A DNA stretch of 64,000 nucleotides from UTCFX2 sp963726375 (GCA_963726375.1 CAVSCE010000014.1:272219-336218); one strand, 5' to 3'; positions 28,308 to 38,606 are shown, numbered from the stretch's first letter. Program-made: numbers and translations. Notes: a model not told the origin generated them from the sequence alone.

Positions 28308-29012
28308 ATGTCAATTCGTTTGCGATTGATCATGATGATTTTGATGGTTGTCACGCTGCTAGTCGGGACAGGGATGTCGGCTTCACCTGCACAGGCATCA
28401 GGGTGTTCAGCCTACCATACGGTCCGCCATGGCGACACTCTTTCAAGCATTGCGCGCTGGTACGGTGCTTACTGGCCGCATTTGGCTCAGATTAATCATA
28501 TCCCTGGGCCGATGTATAAGATCTTTCCTGGACAGGTACTGTGCATTCAGACTGGCGGCTATGGATATTATCCACCGACCTATAATCCTCCTCCCTATCA
28601 ACCCCCAACCTACTATCCTCCTAGCTATACCTCGCCTTATGGCGGGAATTGGAGCTTTGTCGTTGGCAAAGTAGAGAAAAACGAGACGGTAACGATCCAT
28701 ACGAAGAATTTCCCGAGCAACGTGCTGTTCAAGGCCAAAATGGGCAAGAAATCGGGCAACGGCATGGTATGGAAGGACCTGCCAGATATCGACTCGGGCA
28801 AGGGTGGTCAGTTTGAGGTTATATTCGATATCTCTGCCGAGTTTGACAATGTACAACAGCTGGCCATTCGGGTGATCCAGGAAAAGAAAAATGGAAAGGT
28901 CTTCCAACAGGATCAGTGGTTTAGCAATACTGACTATGCCAGCAATGTATATCCCGGAACTTATCCTCCCTATTACCCCTGCACCTATAATAACTACGGA
29001 TACTGCAAGTAG
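28308..29012 (+). CDS. Secreted LysM-domain protein
   Basis: 234 residues: signal peptide (cleavage near AQA), then one LysM domain (HTVRHGDTLSSIARWYG…HIPGPMYKIFPGQVLCI), which binds peptidoglycan or other N-acetylglucosamine polymers. A Tyr/Pro-rich linker (YYPPTYNPPPYQPP) leads to a ~110-aa beta-rich C-terminal domain of unknown function (GNWSFVVGKVEKNETVTIHTKNF). A Tyr/Pro tail repeats the linker style. AGGAGG lies before the ATG and a TATAAT near 28231. Likely an envelope-anchored exported protein. Confidence 0.85.
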   Translation: MSIRLRLIMMILMVVTLLVGTGMSASPAQASGCSAYHTVRHGDTLSSIARWYGAYWPHLAQINHIPGPMYKIFPGQVLCIQTGGYGYYPPTYNPPPYQPPTYYPPSYTSPYGGNWSFVVGKVEKNETVTIHTKNFPSNVLFKAKMGKKSGNGMVWKDLPDIDSGKGGQFEVIFDISAEFDNVQQLAIRVIQEKKNGKVFQQDQWFSNTDYASNVYPGTYPPYYPCTYNNYGYCK

Positions 29013-29136
29013 GGGAATCTGACACCTGCTGTGAGCATACATTTGATTGCTCAGAAGACAGCGGGATGGTGATGCTTACAGTCGATAACTGGAAGCGCAT
29101 CAGCCGATCCGAAAATCGAGCGCACAACGAATGAGA

Positions 29137-29180
29137 CACCTGGCAGAAGGAGAACTCCTGTCTGCCAGGTGCTTGTTTTT
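29137..29180 (+). terminator. Rho-independent terminator after the LysM gene
   Basis: CACCTGGCAGA-AGGAG-AA-CTCCT-G-TCTGCCAGGTG forms a near-perfect 16-bp stem followed by CTTGTTTTT. Confidence 0.85.
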
Positions 29181-29192
29181 AAAACTCAAAGA

Positions 29193-29432
29193 TCAAGGGA
29201 AACGTTCACGGGCAGCTTTTTCAAGATAGTGAAAACCTGCGGAAATCAGGGTTTCTAAGAGGAGCAGCTCTGATTCGTCCAATGTCTCGTTCTGCAGCTC
29301 CGCGCGTTCGACCCATTTCAACAGCGCACCGCGATGCCCGCTGGACCGACGCGACCAGATCGAATCAACGGAAATTTTTTCCAATCTCTGGATGAGCAGC
29401 TTTGCCTGTTCGATCAGCTCGGTTTGAACCAC
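29193..29432 (-). CDS. Small helical protein of unknown function
   Basis: 79 residues, not recognised. Predicted mostly alpha-helical and acidic, with a heptad-like Leu pattern (AELQNETLDESELLLLETLI) and a conserved-looking WSRRSSGHRGALLKW segment. It follows the pfk gene on the same strand but behind a terminator (29450-29477), so it may have its own promoter. Coding status rests on composition and clean framing between two terminators. Confidence 0.5.
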   Translation of the reverse strand: MVQTELIEQAKLLIQRLEKISVDSIWSRRSSGHRGALLKWVERAELQNETLDESELLLLETLISAGFHYLEKAARERFP

Positions 29433-29449
29433 GGTCCTAATGACTTCCT

Positions 29450-29477
29450 AAAAAGCCGCCCCGGGGAGCGGCTTTTT
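29450..29477 (-). terminator. Rho-independent terminator after pfk (bidirectional shape)
   Basis: AAAAAGCCGC-CCCGGGGA-GCGGCTTTTT: a GC stem flanked by A and T runs that works on either strand. It lies 55 nt past the pfk stop. Confidence 0.85.
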
Positions 29478-29531
29478 GATCTCATGAAAAACCAATTCAC
29501 AGCATTTGATCTGCAAAATGGTTTCTACAGG

Positions 29532-30734
29532 TTAGCCTTCGCTGGTCATGATGAAAAGCGGGTTCATTTCGAAGCTCTGGAACTGCGGGCGGAGCCGATC
29601 GACGTTGTAATAGCGCTTCACATTGACCACTTTTTTGGTGCTGGTAACCACATCGATGGGCATGTTGTCATACCGACCGTTTCGCAAAACCACCAGCCGT
29701 CCGTGGATGCCTTTGAGGATCAGGTCCAGCGCCATGTTCCCATAAGCCATCGGCACAATTGAGTCGATCGCATCGGGATCCCCACCGCGGACCATATACC
29801 CTAACTTCTGATTAATGACATTGATCGGTTTCCCTTTGTTGAATTTCTCAGAGCGGGTTTTCAGTTCTGAGGAAACCAGGTCGCCGATCCCTCCCAGCTT
29901 GGCATGACCGAATGCATCGGTGGTGCTGTCGGAGAATATCATCTCACCGCCAGTGAACATCGCCCCTTCTGAAACCAGCACGACGGAGTATTTGCTGGGG
30001 TTGTTGTTTCGATCATAAACAAGCAGCTCCGTGAGATGATCCATATCGAAACGGTGTTCGGGGATCACGCAGCGGTCGGCAGCTCCGGCCATGGTGGGCA
30101 GCATTGCAGTGAAACCGGCATAACGTCCGAATACTTCGACGACCAGGAAGCGCTCGTGCGAGCCGGCGGATGTGCGCAGGCTGTTGGCGAGAGAGATCGT
30201 TCGAGTGATACAGGTGCTGAAGCCAATGCAGTAGTCTGTTCCGGGGACATCATTGTCCATTGTCTTGGGAATTGCGACGACTTTGAAACCTTCCTGGTAC
30301 AGGCGGACGCCAACGCTGAGCGTATCGTCACCGCCGATCGGGATCAGGTATTCGATTCCGAGGAAATCCAGGTTTTTTAAAACCTCGGGGAGCAAGTTGT
30401 TTTTTTCTTCAGAATATTGATCTTTCAAGTGGTCGGGGACGTCAGCCCGGATGACATTTGTAGGGTTGGTTCGCGAGGAGTGTAAAAATGTTCCGCCCGT
30501 ACGCCCGGCTTTCCGGACGACTGTATCGTCGAGGACCTGGTAGAAATCGCTGTTATCCGCTTTTGGATCGCGGACCATGTTCACCAGCCCGGCCCAACCC
30601 TTTCTTATACCGATGACTTTATAGCCCTCCCGAATAGCCCGGATGGTCACTGCCCGGATTGCAGGATTTAAACCGGGGACATCGCCGCCCCCAGTAAGAA
30701 TTCCGATTGTGCCTTTAACCTTTGGATTTGCCAT
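29532..30734 (-). CDS. pfp: 6-phosphofructokinase, pyrophosphate-type signature
   Basis: 400 residues, intact, ATG after GGAGG. Phosphorylates fructose 6-phosphate. GGGDVPGLNPAIR is the N-terminal phosphate-binding loop. The two discriminating motifs read GGDDTL (Asp where ATP enzymes have Gly) and PKTMDNDVPGTD (Lys where ATP enzymes have Gly). Both point to PPi rather than ATP as phosphate donor, which makes the step reversible. MVRGGDPDAIDS is near the C terminus. The donor is inferred from motifs only. The gene stands alone between a terminator and methylmalonyl-CoA mutase. Confidence 0.9.
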   Translation of the reverse strand: MANPKVKGTIGILTGGGDVPGLNPAIRAVTIRAIREGYKVIGIRKGWAGLVNMVRDPKADNSDFYQVLDDTVVRKAGRTGGTFLHSSRTNPTNVIRADVPDHLKDQYSEEKNNLLPEVLKNLDFLGIEYLIPIGGDDTLSVGVRLYQEGFKVVAIPKTMDNDVPGTDYCIGFSTCITRTISLANSLRTSAGSHERFLVVEVFGRYAGFTAMLPTMAGAADRCVIPEHRFDMDHLTELLVYDRNNNPSKYSVVLVSEGAMFTGGEMIFSDSTTDAFGHAKLGGIGDLVSSELKTRSEKFNKGKPINVINQKLGYMVRGGDPDAIDSIVPMAYGNMALDLILKGIHGRLVVLRNGRYDNMPIDVVTSTKKVVNVKRYYNVDRLRPQFQSFEMNPLFIMTSEG

Positions 30735-30882
30735 AATAAAACCTCCACGAATGATCGTAAAAAATTATTCCAGTCGATTTCTTATTAAAAAAACAGAGCC
30801 ATATTTTACACCCTTTTCCTGACACTTGGATTTTAAGTTGTTGAGCAACCCAGCCCCGAAAAGTCAGGTAATGTTTTCTTGT

Positions 30883-32562
30883 CTATAACCAGTTTGGCTC
30901 TTCGTACACACCAAAAGTTGTCTTCATGATCTGAATGATTTCACCCAGGGTGGCATAGGCTCTGACAGCATCCAGGATGAAGGGCATCGTGTTCTCGGTA
31001 CCCTGGCATGCGATCCGCAAGCGATCCAACGCCTGTCCAAACCGCCCAGGGTCGCGGGCAGCCCGAAGGTTGACAAGCCGTTCCGTTTGCCTTTTGTGAC
31101 CATCTGGATCCATTTCCAGAATCGGGATGGAAATCGGTTTTGGATCGGCATGCGCATTCACACCCACGATCCGGCGAACTCCTTCGTCGATTTCACGCTG
31201 GTAGCGGTAGGCTGCGTCGGAGATTTCGCTTTGGAAGAAGCCTTTCTCGATCCCTGGAAGTACGCCCCCAAGCTCTTCGATCCGGCGAAAATACTCTGAG
31301 GCCTGGGATTCGATCCGGTTGGTCAGGCATTCCAGGAAGAAAGAGCCGCCCAGCGGATCAACGGTATTCGAGACACCCGATTCTTCGGCAATCACCTGTT
31401 GTGTACGGAGGGCGATCGTGACAGCTGCTTCAGATGGAAGCGCCAGAGCCTCGTCCATAGAGTTCGTATGCAGCGATTGAGTCCCCCCCAGCACGGCGGC
31501 CAGAGCCTGGATCGCCACCCGGACGATGTTGTTCTCTGGTTGTTGGGCGGTGAGTGACACCCCGGCAGTCTGCGTATGGAAACGCATCAGCCAGGAGCGG
31601 GGATTCTTTGCGCCAAATGTCTCACGCATGGCTTTGCTCCAGATCCGGCGCGCCGCCCGGTATTTCGCGATCTCTTCGAAGAAATCATTATGGGCATTGA
31701 AGAAGAACGAAAGCCGAGGGGCGAAATCATCTACATCCAGGCCGCGCTCAATTCCCCAGCGAACATACTCCATCCCGTCGGCAAGGGTGAAGGCAAGCTC
31801 CTGGGCGGCTGTAGAGCCAGCTTCCCGGATATGGTAACCCGAGATGCTGATCGTGTTCCACTGCGGCAGGAAACGCGTCCCGTATTCGATGGTATCGACG
31901 ACCAACCGCATCGAGGGCTCGGGAGGAAATATATATTCTTTCTGGGCGATATACTCCTTCAGGATATCGTTCTGCAGCGTCCCGCGCAGCTGATCTGGTC
32001 TTACGCCCTGTTGTTCTGCGGCGGCAATGTACATTGCCCAAATTACAGCCGCCGGTGAGTTGATCGTCATGCTTGTGGACACCTTTTCCACCGGAATGCC
32101 CGAAAGCAGAACTTCCATATCCTTCAAGGATGATACCGCCACCCCGCATTTACCAAATTCCCCGAGCGCTTCAGGAGAGTCAGTGTCATATCCCATCAGT
32201 GTGGGCAGGTCGAAGGCGATGGAAAGACCGGTCTGTCCATTTTCGAGCAGGTAATGAAAACGGGCGTTGGTCTCTTCAGCAGATCCGAAACCGGCAAACA
32301 TGCGCATGGTCCATAAACGGCTGCGGTGCAGGCTGGGATGGATACCACGTGTATATGGATATTCACCTGGCATCCCGAGATCATCGAGATAATCCAGCTC
32401 TGCGATATCCAACGGGGTGTATAAGTTTTGAACAGGCTCGGATGAGGTGGTGATGAATTTACGCTGTCTTTCTGGCATGCTTGCCAGGTTGCTTTTTAAA
32501 GTTGACTCCGCCCATTTCTCTTCAGCCTGCCGCAGTGCTTCCAGCCTCTCTCTGTCATACAT
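30883..32562 (-). CDS. Methylmalonyl-CoA mutase, catalytic (substrate-binding) subunit
   Basis: About 559 residues from ATG 32562 (MYDRERLEALRQAEEKW) after GGAGACC; the frame runs on to 32589. TIM-barrel of MCM-family mutases: YTRGIHPSLHRSRLWTMRMFAGFGSAEETN, ISGYHIREAGS, NIVRVAIQALAAVLGGTQSLHTNS. No cobalamin-binding domain is attached, so a separate B12 subunit is needed, as in split mutases; none is visible here. The reaction is (R)-methylmalonyl-CoA to succinyl-CoA, finishing propionyl-CoA breakdown, which suits the nearby beta-oxidation genes. Isobutyryl- or ethylmalonyl-CoA mutase activity is possible. Confidence 0.93.
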   Translation of the reverse strand: MYDRERLEALRQAEEKWAESTLKSNLASMPERQRKFITTSSEPVQNLYTPLDIAELDYLDDLGMPGEYPYTRGIHPSLHRSRLWTMRMFAGFGSAEETNARFHYLLENGQTGLSIAFDLPTLMGYDTDSPEALGEFGKCGVAVSSLKDMEVLLSGIPVEKVSTSMTINSPAAVIWAMYIAAAEQQGVRPDQLRGTLQNDILKEYIAQKEYIFPPEPSMRLVVDTIEYGTRFLPQWNTISISGYHIREAGSTAAQELAFTLADGMEYVRWGIERGLDVDDFAPRLSFFFNAHNDFFEEIAKYRAARRIWSKAMRETFGAKNPRSWLMRFHTQTAGVSLTAQQPENNIVRVAIQALAAVLGGTQSLHTNSMDEALALPSEAAVTIALRTQQVIAEESGVSNTVDPLGGSFFLECLTNRIESQASEYFRRIEELGGVLPGIEKGFFQSEISDAAYRYQREIDEGVRRIVGVNAHADPKPISIPILEMDPDGHKRQTERLVNLRAARDPGRFGQALDRLRIACQGTENTMPFILDAVRAYATLGEIIQIMKTTFGVYEEPNWL

Positions 32563-32723
32563 ATTTGGTCTCCTTTGGCAGAAATTCATGCAAAATTATA
32601 GCATGCTCTGGTAAAAGTTCATGCAGACGCTTATTGAAAGTGATCACAAACATCACTGCAGGAAAGCTGGAGAATAATAGAGAGGGGTCAATCGCAAGAC
32701 ATAATTTCAGTTAAAAAATCAAT

Positions 32724-34722
32724 CTAATTGGCGAGCCTGCTTTCAGGTTGCTCGCGCAAGGTCTCTCCGATCAGCATTGCGAGGTGCTTGAGCCTGGGTG
32801 GCTTGAAAAACCATGCTGTCAGCCCATTTTCCAATAAATTGTCCAGCTCATTTTGAAGTGGATGACCGGTCATAAGAATCACAGGGATTTTGACTCCTGC
32901 CTGGCGAATTGCCTGGAGCAAAGCTATCCCGCCCATTTGCGGCATTACAACGTCGCTTAACACCAGCGCTACTTCGCCGGGATGAGCATTAAGATAGGCC
33001 ATAGCCTCAGTTCCGTTTGAGGTGCAGGCAACCTGGTAATTCATCAGGCTCAAACTGTCGCTCAAAGCCTGGCATGTCGCCGGCTCATCTTCTACAACCA
33101 GGATCATCTGACGGTTTCCGCGAATAAAGGAGGGATCGGTTGCATATTCGATATATTTCCTGGCCTGTAAAGCAGGTAAGAAAAGTGTGAAGGTAGTCCC
33201 TGTCTTCTGGGAAGTATGGACATTCATATGGCCATTGTGAGTCTCAACAATGCCAAATACCTGCGAGAGTCCCAGGCCGGTCCCTAACCCGTGCGATTTT
33301 GTCGTGAAGAAAGGCTCGAAGATGTGTGGAAGGACTTCTTGTGGAATTCCTGCGCCGGTATCCGAGATCTGGATTCGGATCCAATCGCCTTCTGTGATCC
33401 ATCCACAAGCCACGCAATGGATTCGTTCGTATGGGTCAGGTCGGTCGAGACGAATCGACAGCCGTCCGCCATCGGGCATCACATCGCGAGCATTAAACGC
33501 CAGGTTCATTATCGCTTGCTGCACCCGGGTCGGGTCCGCATTGACGACATAAGACGTGTTCTCAACCCCCAGCTCAATGCGGATATTCTCCGGAAGGGTC
33601 CGCTTGAGGAGCTTTACCTGTTCCTTCAGGAAAGGCAGCAAGTCTATCGGGCGGCGTTCCAGCATCGTCCGACGGCTGAAATCGAGGATTTGCTGGATCA
33701 ATTCCTTCGCTCTTTTGGATTGCTGGGAGATCGCTAAAATGCGCTCTCGCAGCAGAGAGTTAAGGTCCGGCATCCCGAGCGCCATGTCGCTGTACAAGAT
33801 GATCACCGCGAGGATATTGTTGAAATCGTGAGCGATACCGGCGGCGAGCTGTCCGACTGCTGCCATACGCTCCTGCTGGTGGCTGTGAGAACTCTAATTC
33901 CCTGGCGCGCGTCACATCTCGCAGGCTCATAACCCAACGCTGATCTGTACTGCATGAAGCTGTCGACCGGGAGATAATCTCAAAGATGCGTGAATCGATC
34001 GTCACTTCGTGGAACAAGCCTTCAGGCGGTGGAGCCAGCAGCTCAGATATTTTCTTGGTTCCAAACTGGGTAATCGAACCGCCTTCGCAAATCCCCAGGA
34101 GAGATTCCAGGTCGGTTTTTGCGGTAAGGTTTGCCTGGATTACCCGCCCGGTACCGTCGAGAAGCACCACACCCTCAGGAATTGTATCCAAAATCTCGCG
34201 CGTCAGCTCAACCTGCTCTCGGAGCTGGTCTATAAGCGCATCATTATCTGAGAAATTCTCAATCGGATCTCCTGCTGCTGACGGATTATCCAGGGGCACA
34301 TGCGATAAGTTACCGTCTGCAGCGACGATTTCAGCGGAGGATCCAGATCTGCGGAGCGCCAGATGGGCAGAGATTCGTGCCAGGAGATCATCCGTTTGAA
34401 ACGGCCAGGTGATATGGTCAGATCCTCCAGCAGAAAACCCGGGGACTTTGTCCACAATCTCATGCGATGAGCTAAAAAAGATCACAGGTATCTGACAGGT
34501 GGCCTCGCGGCTCTTAAGCTCCCGGCAGAGATCATAACTACTGATCCCGGATAAATGGACATCGAGGAGGATTAGATCCGGCGACAAACGGCGGGCAGTC
34601 AAAAGAGCCGTCTGCCCATCCATTGCTTCGCTAACCTGGCAGCCGTTGGCGGAGAGGATGGATGAAAGTGAATTTAAAATAGGTTTAAAATCACCAGCAA
34701 TAAGAATGTTCGCGTTCTTCAC
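32724..34722 (-). CDS. Hybrid sensor kinase: receiver-PAS-HisKA-HATPase-receiver, one frameshift
   Basis: 665 residues once the frames are joined near 33890 (RDVTRARELE… to HQQERMAAVGQLAAGIAHDFNNIL). Order: N-terminal receiver (LILLDVHLSG), a PAS-like region (ILDTIPEGVVLLDGTGRVIQAN), H-box HDFNNIL, N-box, G1 DTGAGI, G2 GTGLGLS, and a C-terminal receiver (LVLSDVVMPQMGG). No membrane segment, so it is a cytosolic kinase probably driven by phosphorylation of the first receiver. A CVAC-like pair sits in an insert between the N and G1 boxes (HCVACGWI). Partner unknown. Confidence 0.9.
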
Positions 34723-34840
34723 ATGAACAACCCATCGTCTAAAGAATAAAATAGCGCTGGGAAATCATAATTCTAATCCCTGGAATAATCAACGGTTGCA
34801 ACATGCAAAATTCTTAAGTCGATAGACTTGCGAATATTTT

Positions 34841-35575
34841 TCAGCCTGAAATCTCTTGCGGTTGGATCAGCTCCACAGGTTCTGCTGAGAGCCTGAGGCC
34901 AAACTGACCGAAAATGTGGGCGTACACTGTGCTTGCCCAAACACCGGCAATCAAAGAAAATACCCACACAATGATCTGTCCCAGACATGGGATCCAACCA
35001 ACAAACAGGCTGACCATCATCAGCACAACGCCGATGACCAATCCAGCGGCCAGCGTTGTCAGCCAGCAAACCAGATAATCCCCGATCTGAGTTGAGATCA
35101 TCTTGATGACCTCCCTGAAGTCAAAACATGATCTGAACGTGCCGATCTGGGCAAAGCGGAGCTGAACAGCCGGGAAGACGAAACTAAAGAGCAGGAAGTA
35201 GAGCCCAACACAGCAGATCAGAACCAATCCTGTCAGGGTCGTGACTGCCGCGATCCCACCCTGGATGTCGGAGTCCTGAATAAGGGCAGGGATGACCATG
35301 ATCCCGATCGGCAGGATGAGAAAAAGCAGGCCTGGGAGAGTGTAAAGAAAAGCTGCGATCGTGACGAGCAGGCCGTCTTTGAAATTCTTTCCCAGATCGT
35401 GCCATTCGGGTAGAGGAGCGGTCTGGCCGTCCAACACATTTCGCATGATATCGATGTAATATCCTACCCAGGCGAAATTTAAAATAGGCACTAATGAGAC
35501 AAGTGCCCCAATCCCAAGCTTATTTAACCAACGATCATCTTCAAATGCATACGCGAGTGATTTGCCTATGTCCAC
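34841..35575 (-). CDS. DUF4013-family membrane protein
   Basis: 244 residues with about six hydrophobic segments in three groups. The N terminus DIGKSLAYAFEDDRWLNKLGIGAL and GYYIDIMRNVLDGQTAPLPEWHD are characteristic of DUF4013. Function unknown; the family is widespread in Chloroflexota and archaea. A good Shine-Dalgarno (CAGGAGAAAA) precedes the ATG. It stands alone, with 118 nt to the hybrid kinase. Confidence 0.85.
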   Translation of the reverse strand: MDIGKSLAYAFEDDRWLNKLGIGALVSLVPILNFAWVGYYIDIMRNVLDGQTAPLPEWHDLGKNFKDGLLVTIAAFLYTLPGLLFLILPIGIMVIPALIQDSDIQGGIAAVTTLTGLVLICCVGLYFLLFSFVFPAVQLRFAQIGTFRSCFDFREVIKMISTQIGDYLVCWLTTLAAGLVIGVVLMMVSLFVGWIPCLGQIIVWVFSLIAGVWASTVYAHIFGQFGLRLSAEPVELIQPQEISG

Positions 35576-35838
35576 TTTTTTCTCCTGATTTGACTAAAAA
35601 ATGCAGTTATACCCAGTTCTTTGAATCCTGTAACACCGAAATATTGAAAACACAATGTACAGTCAGAACTTAGCGAGGCGTAAATTCATTCTACCACAGC
35701 CGTTTCTTTGAAAGAGCAGGGTTGGTAACGGGAGAAACCTGGTCTTATTTGCTTGATACTTCCTGAGATGACAGGAAAAGCCCGGTGTTCTTGGTACAAT
35801 CAGTCCCAGTAATTGTATCCTGAGCTTGGAGGCGATTG
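35576..35838. other. Intergenic stretch
   Basis: 263 nt between divergent genes. It holds the GGAGG at 35828-35832 of the following gene and AT-rich promoter-like sequence. No RNA gene or clear operator was recognised. Confidence 0.4.
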
Positions 35839-36144
35839 ATGCGTAAATTAGGCGTGCTGCTTCTCTCGATATGGCTGATCGTTTCAGGGCTTTTCCCGCT
35901 GCTTAACCTGGATCTTCCATCTGCTGATTTGATCCTGGGTGTTCTGGCTGCTGCAGCGGGAATCTTGCTGCTGCTGAGCTTTTCCAGAGTGAAGCTGGGC
36001 GGAAAGTGGGCGGTCATTCTGCTGGCGTTTTACTTGCTGCTCAGCGGCTTGATCCCGCTGTTGAAGATCGAAATCCCACAATCTGGATTGATCCTGGGGG
36101 TTCTGGCTGCCGCGGCAGGGGTCCTGCTGCTGCTGGAGCGGTGA
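35839..36144 (+). CDS. Small membrane protein made of two tandem repeats
   Basis: 101 residues from ATG 35839 (GGAGG 6 nt before). Four hydrophobic segments arise from an internal duplication: unit 1 WLIVSGLFPLLNLDLP…DLILGVLAAAAGILLLL and unit 2 YLLLSGLIPLLKIEIP…GLILGVLAAAAGVLLLL align nearly residue for residue. Function unknown. It is followed after 13 nt by a thioesterase gene. The near identity of the two halves indicates recent duplication or strong structural constraint. Confidence 0.75.
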   Translation: MRKLGVLLLSIWLIVSGLFPLLNLDLPSADLILGVLAAAAGILLLLSFSRVKLGGKWAVILLAFYLLLSGLIPLLKIEIPQSGLILGVLAAAAGVLLLLER

Positions 36145-36157
36145 GAACGAGGCAGGC

Positions 36158-36592
36158 ATGGGTGAATGGCTGCTCACTTATCGGGGCGTTGTGTATCCTC
36201 AACAATGCGACCATATGGAACATATGAACGTGATGTATTATGTGGGAAAATTCGATGAGGCTACCTGGCAGATGTTTGCTGCGATTGGCCTGACTCCATT
36301 GTATATCCGCGCGAACCACAGCGGAGTAGCCGCCGTTCGCCAAAACATCTCCTACCGCAGGGAACTGCGAGCCGGCGGCCTGCTCAGCATCCGGACAGCA
36401 ATCCTGGAGATCCATTCAAAGCAAATCCGCTTTTATCACGAGATGACGAACGATGAAAACGGGGAGCTCGCTGCAACAACAGTAATCACCGGGGTGCATA
36501 TCGATGCGCTGGAGCGAAAAGCGCGTCCGTTCCCACCGGAGGTGGCTGAGATCGCGAAGCAGCTGATCCTGGATATTACCCCTGTGCTCTAA
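36158..36592 (+). CDS. Acyl-CoA thioesterase of the hotdog 4HBT type
   Basis: 144 residues. The hotdog motif RGVVYPQQCDHMEHMNVMYYVGKFDEATW places the catalytic Asp of the 4-hydroxybenzoyl-CoA thioesterase/YbgC type near residue 18, with its usual partner residues following. C-terminal strands are normal. It hydrolyses acyl-CoA to free acid; substrate length unknown. It is 13 nt downstream of the duplicated membrane protein and may be co-expressed. Confidence 0.87.
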   Translation: MGEWLLTYRGVVYPQQCDHMEHMNVMYYVGKFDEATWQMFAAIGLTPLYIRANHSGVAAVRQNISYRRELRAGGLLSIRTAILEIHSKQIRFYHEMTNDENGELAATTVITGVHIDALERKARPFPPEVAEIAKQLILDITPVL

Positions 36593-36620
36593 GCCGATCC
36601 CCTAGATAAATCGAGGTTTT

Positions 36621-37584
36621 TCAATCCATCTCCAGCCTGCGCAAGCCAGCCTCTAACGCGGCCTGGAGGGCAGCCAGGTACTCCGATGACTTGATCGGAC
36701 GGGCGAGCTTGCCGAACTGATTCGGGTATTTCTTGACCATAAAATCCGGATGGTACTGGTTCATCAGGTTCAGATAGGTATTGGATGAAACTTCTTCGGT
36801 GAGGAAGCGGACAACCTGCTCGGTCCCTGCCAGGCCATTCGGGAGGACCAGGTGCCGCACCAGCAGGCCGCGCACAGCAAGCCCGTGATCATCAATCTGC
36901 AAATCACCCACCTGACGGTGCATCTCCAGAACCGCAGCTCGATTAAACAAGGGGTAATTGGGCGTTTTTGAATAAACCCGCCCGATCTGATGGCTGGAAT
37001 ACTTCATGTCTGGCATGTAGATATCGATCACACCGTCCAAAAGCTTAAGCGTCTCAATCAAATCATAACCGCCGGTATTGAAAACGAGCGGAAGGATCAG
37101 ACCAGACCGGGCTGCGATCAGAACCGCCGCCAAGATCTGTGGGACGACGTGAGTGGGTGAGACCAGGTTAATGTTATGGCAGCCAATGGCCTGCAGCTCA
37201 AGCATGACGGCGGCCAGGCCTTCGGGCTCAACTGGTTCGCCGGCATTTGTCTGGCTGATCTCGTGGTTCTGGCAGAACTGGCAGCGCATATTGCAGCCTG
37301 CGAAAAAGATCGTTCCCGATCCTCGCCATCCGCTCAGCGGTTTCTCTTCCCCCATATGCTGGCAGTAGCTGCTCAGGCGGGCAAGCTTGCCGGTCCTGCA
37401 GATCCCCAGCTTGCCGAATTCCCCGGTTAACACGGCACTTCCATGGGCACAGGTCGCAGTCCTCCAGACGCTGGAAGGCTGTTTGGACGCGTTTTGCCAG
37501 CTCGCTGGTATGGATCAGCCTGAGGTATCCGGGTTCGAATGGATGTAAATCTGCCATATGCGCGGGCTCCAGATAAAGGATCAT
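36621..37584 (-). CDS. PflX-like radical SAM protein (COG1313 type), one frameshift
   Basis: 320 residues when CCCC 37421-37424 is read as CCC, giving CRVNREFGKLGICRTGK. The radical SAM cluster CNMRCQFC (CX3CX2C) is at about 93-100 of the joined chain. An extra N-terminal Cys group (CDLCPWKC…GICRTGK) matches PflX, a relative of pyruvate formate-lyase activase. The substrate of this group is not established. The start may be ATG 37584 or the internal ATG 37557 (MADLHPFEPGYL). No glycyl-radical enzyme gene is nearby. Confidence 0.88.
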
Positions 37585-37698
37585 AACATGATCCTCTGAC
37601 CATCATGTTTCCCATAAATTTTTGCTTGTGTTAGAATTTCCGATGGTCAGGTGAAAATTGCATTTTTGTGAGCATTCTTGAATGAAAGGACATCTTTT

Positions 37699-38576
37699 AT
37701 GGAGATGAAGCTGCATGAGTTCCTGGCAGCCGGGAAAATCTTGATCGCTGACGGCGCAACCGGGACAATGCTGATGGCTGCCGGTCTTCCTGCGGGATGA
37801 CTCCCGAGTTATGGAATGTGGAAGAGCCCGAAAAGATCCTGGCGCTCCATCGCGCTTATCTTGATGCTGGCTCGCAGATCATTTTAACCAATACTTTTGG
37901 CGGTTCCTCGGTCAAGCTGAAGAAGTTTGGGCTTTCTGGACGTACAAGTGAATTAAATCAGGCTGCTGCCAGGCTTGCCCGCCAGGCCTCTGCAGGGAAA
38001 GCTTTCATTGCTGGAGATATTGGTCCAACTGGAGAGCTGATGAGGCCGATGGGTCCCCTGACCTTCGAAGAGGCGAGGGCTTCTTTCCTGGAGCAGGCGA
38101 GGGCGCTTGCAGATGGCGGCGTCGATGCGATCTGGGTTGAGACAATGAGCGACTTGAACGAGGCGAAGGCAGCAGTCGAGGGCGCAATCGAAGCTACCGG
38201 GCTGCCGGTGTTCTGTTCGCTGAGTTTTGGCCGGCGGGGACGCACCATGATGGGGGTGACCGCCAAACAGGCTGCCCTCGAGCTCTGGCCGCTTGGACTG
38301 ACGGCGATCGGGGCCAACTGCGGAGAGGGGCTGGAAATGGTCCCAAATGTGCTGAGCCAGATCCGCGAAGCTCTCCCTGAGGCGATTTTGATCGCAAAGC
38401 CGAATGCCGGAATGCCAAAACTGATCCGGGGAGAGACGGTTTACGACGTTGAACCGTTTGAGTTCGGCCGCAGGATGGCAGAATTTATTGATCAGGGTGC
38501 CCGGGTGGTGGGTTCGTGCTGCGGGAGCAGCCCGGTATATATTGCTGAGCTTTCGAAAACTATCCGATTGGGTTGA
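37699..38576 (+). CDS. Homocysteine S-methyltransferase domain protein, one frameshift
   Basis: 292 residues: MEMKLHEFLAAGKILIADGATGTML leads into GLPAG, then a stop at 37798 unless GGG 37794-37796 is read as GGGG, continuing MTPELWNVEEPEKILALHRAYLDAG. The Zn ligands appear as GANCGEG and GSCCGSSP. It contains only the homocysteine-binding barrel of MetH/BHMT, without folate or B12 domains. It therefore either uses a simple methyl donor or works with separate corrinoid proteins. A TAGAAT-like -10 lies near 37630. The apparent stop is likely a base undercall. Confidence 0.9.
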
Positions 38577-38606
38577 ATTTACGGTCAATCATTGGGGAGA
38601 AGATCT

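Noticed and set aside
37600..37698. SAM or cobalamin riboswitch before the homocysteine methyltransferase
   Set aside because: The 5' region is short and lacks the conserved core motifs of either class.
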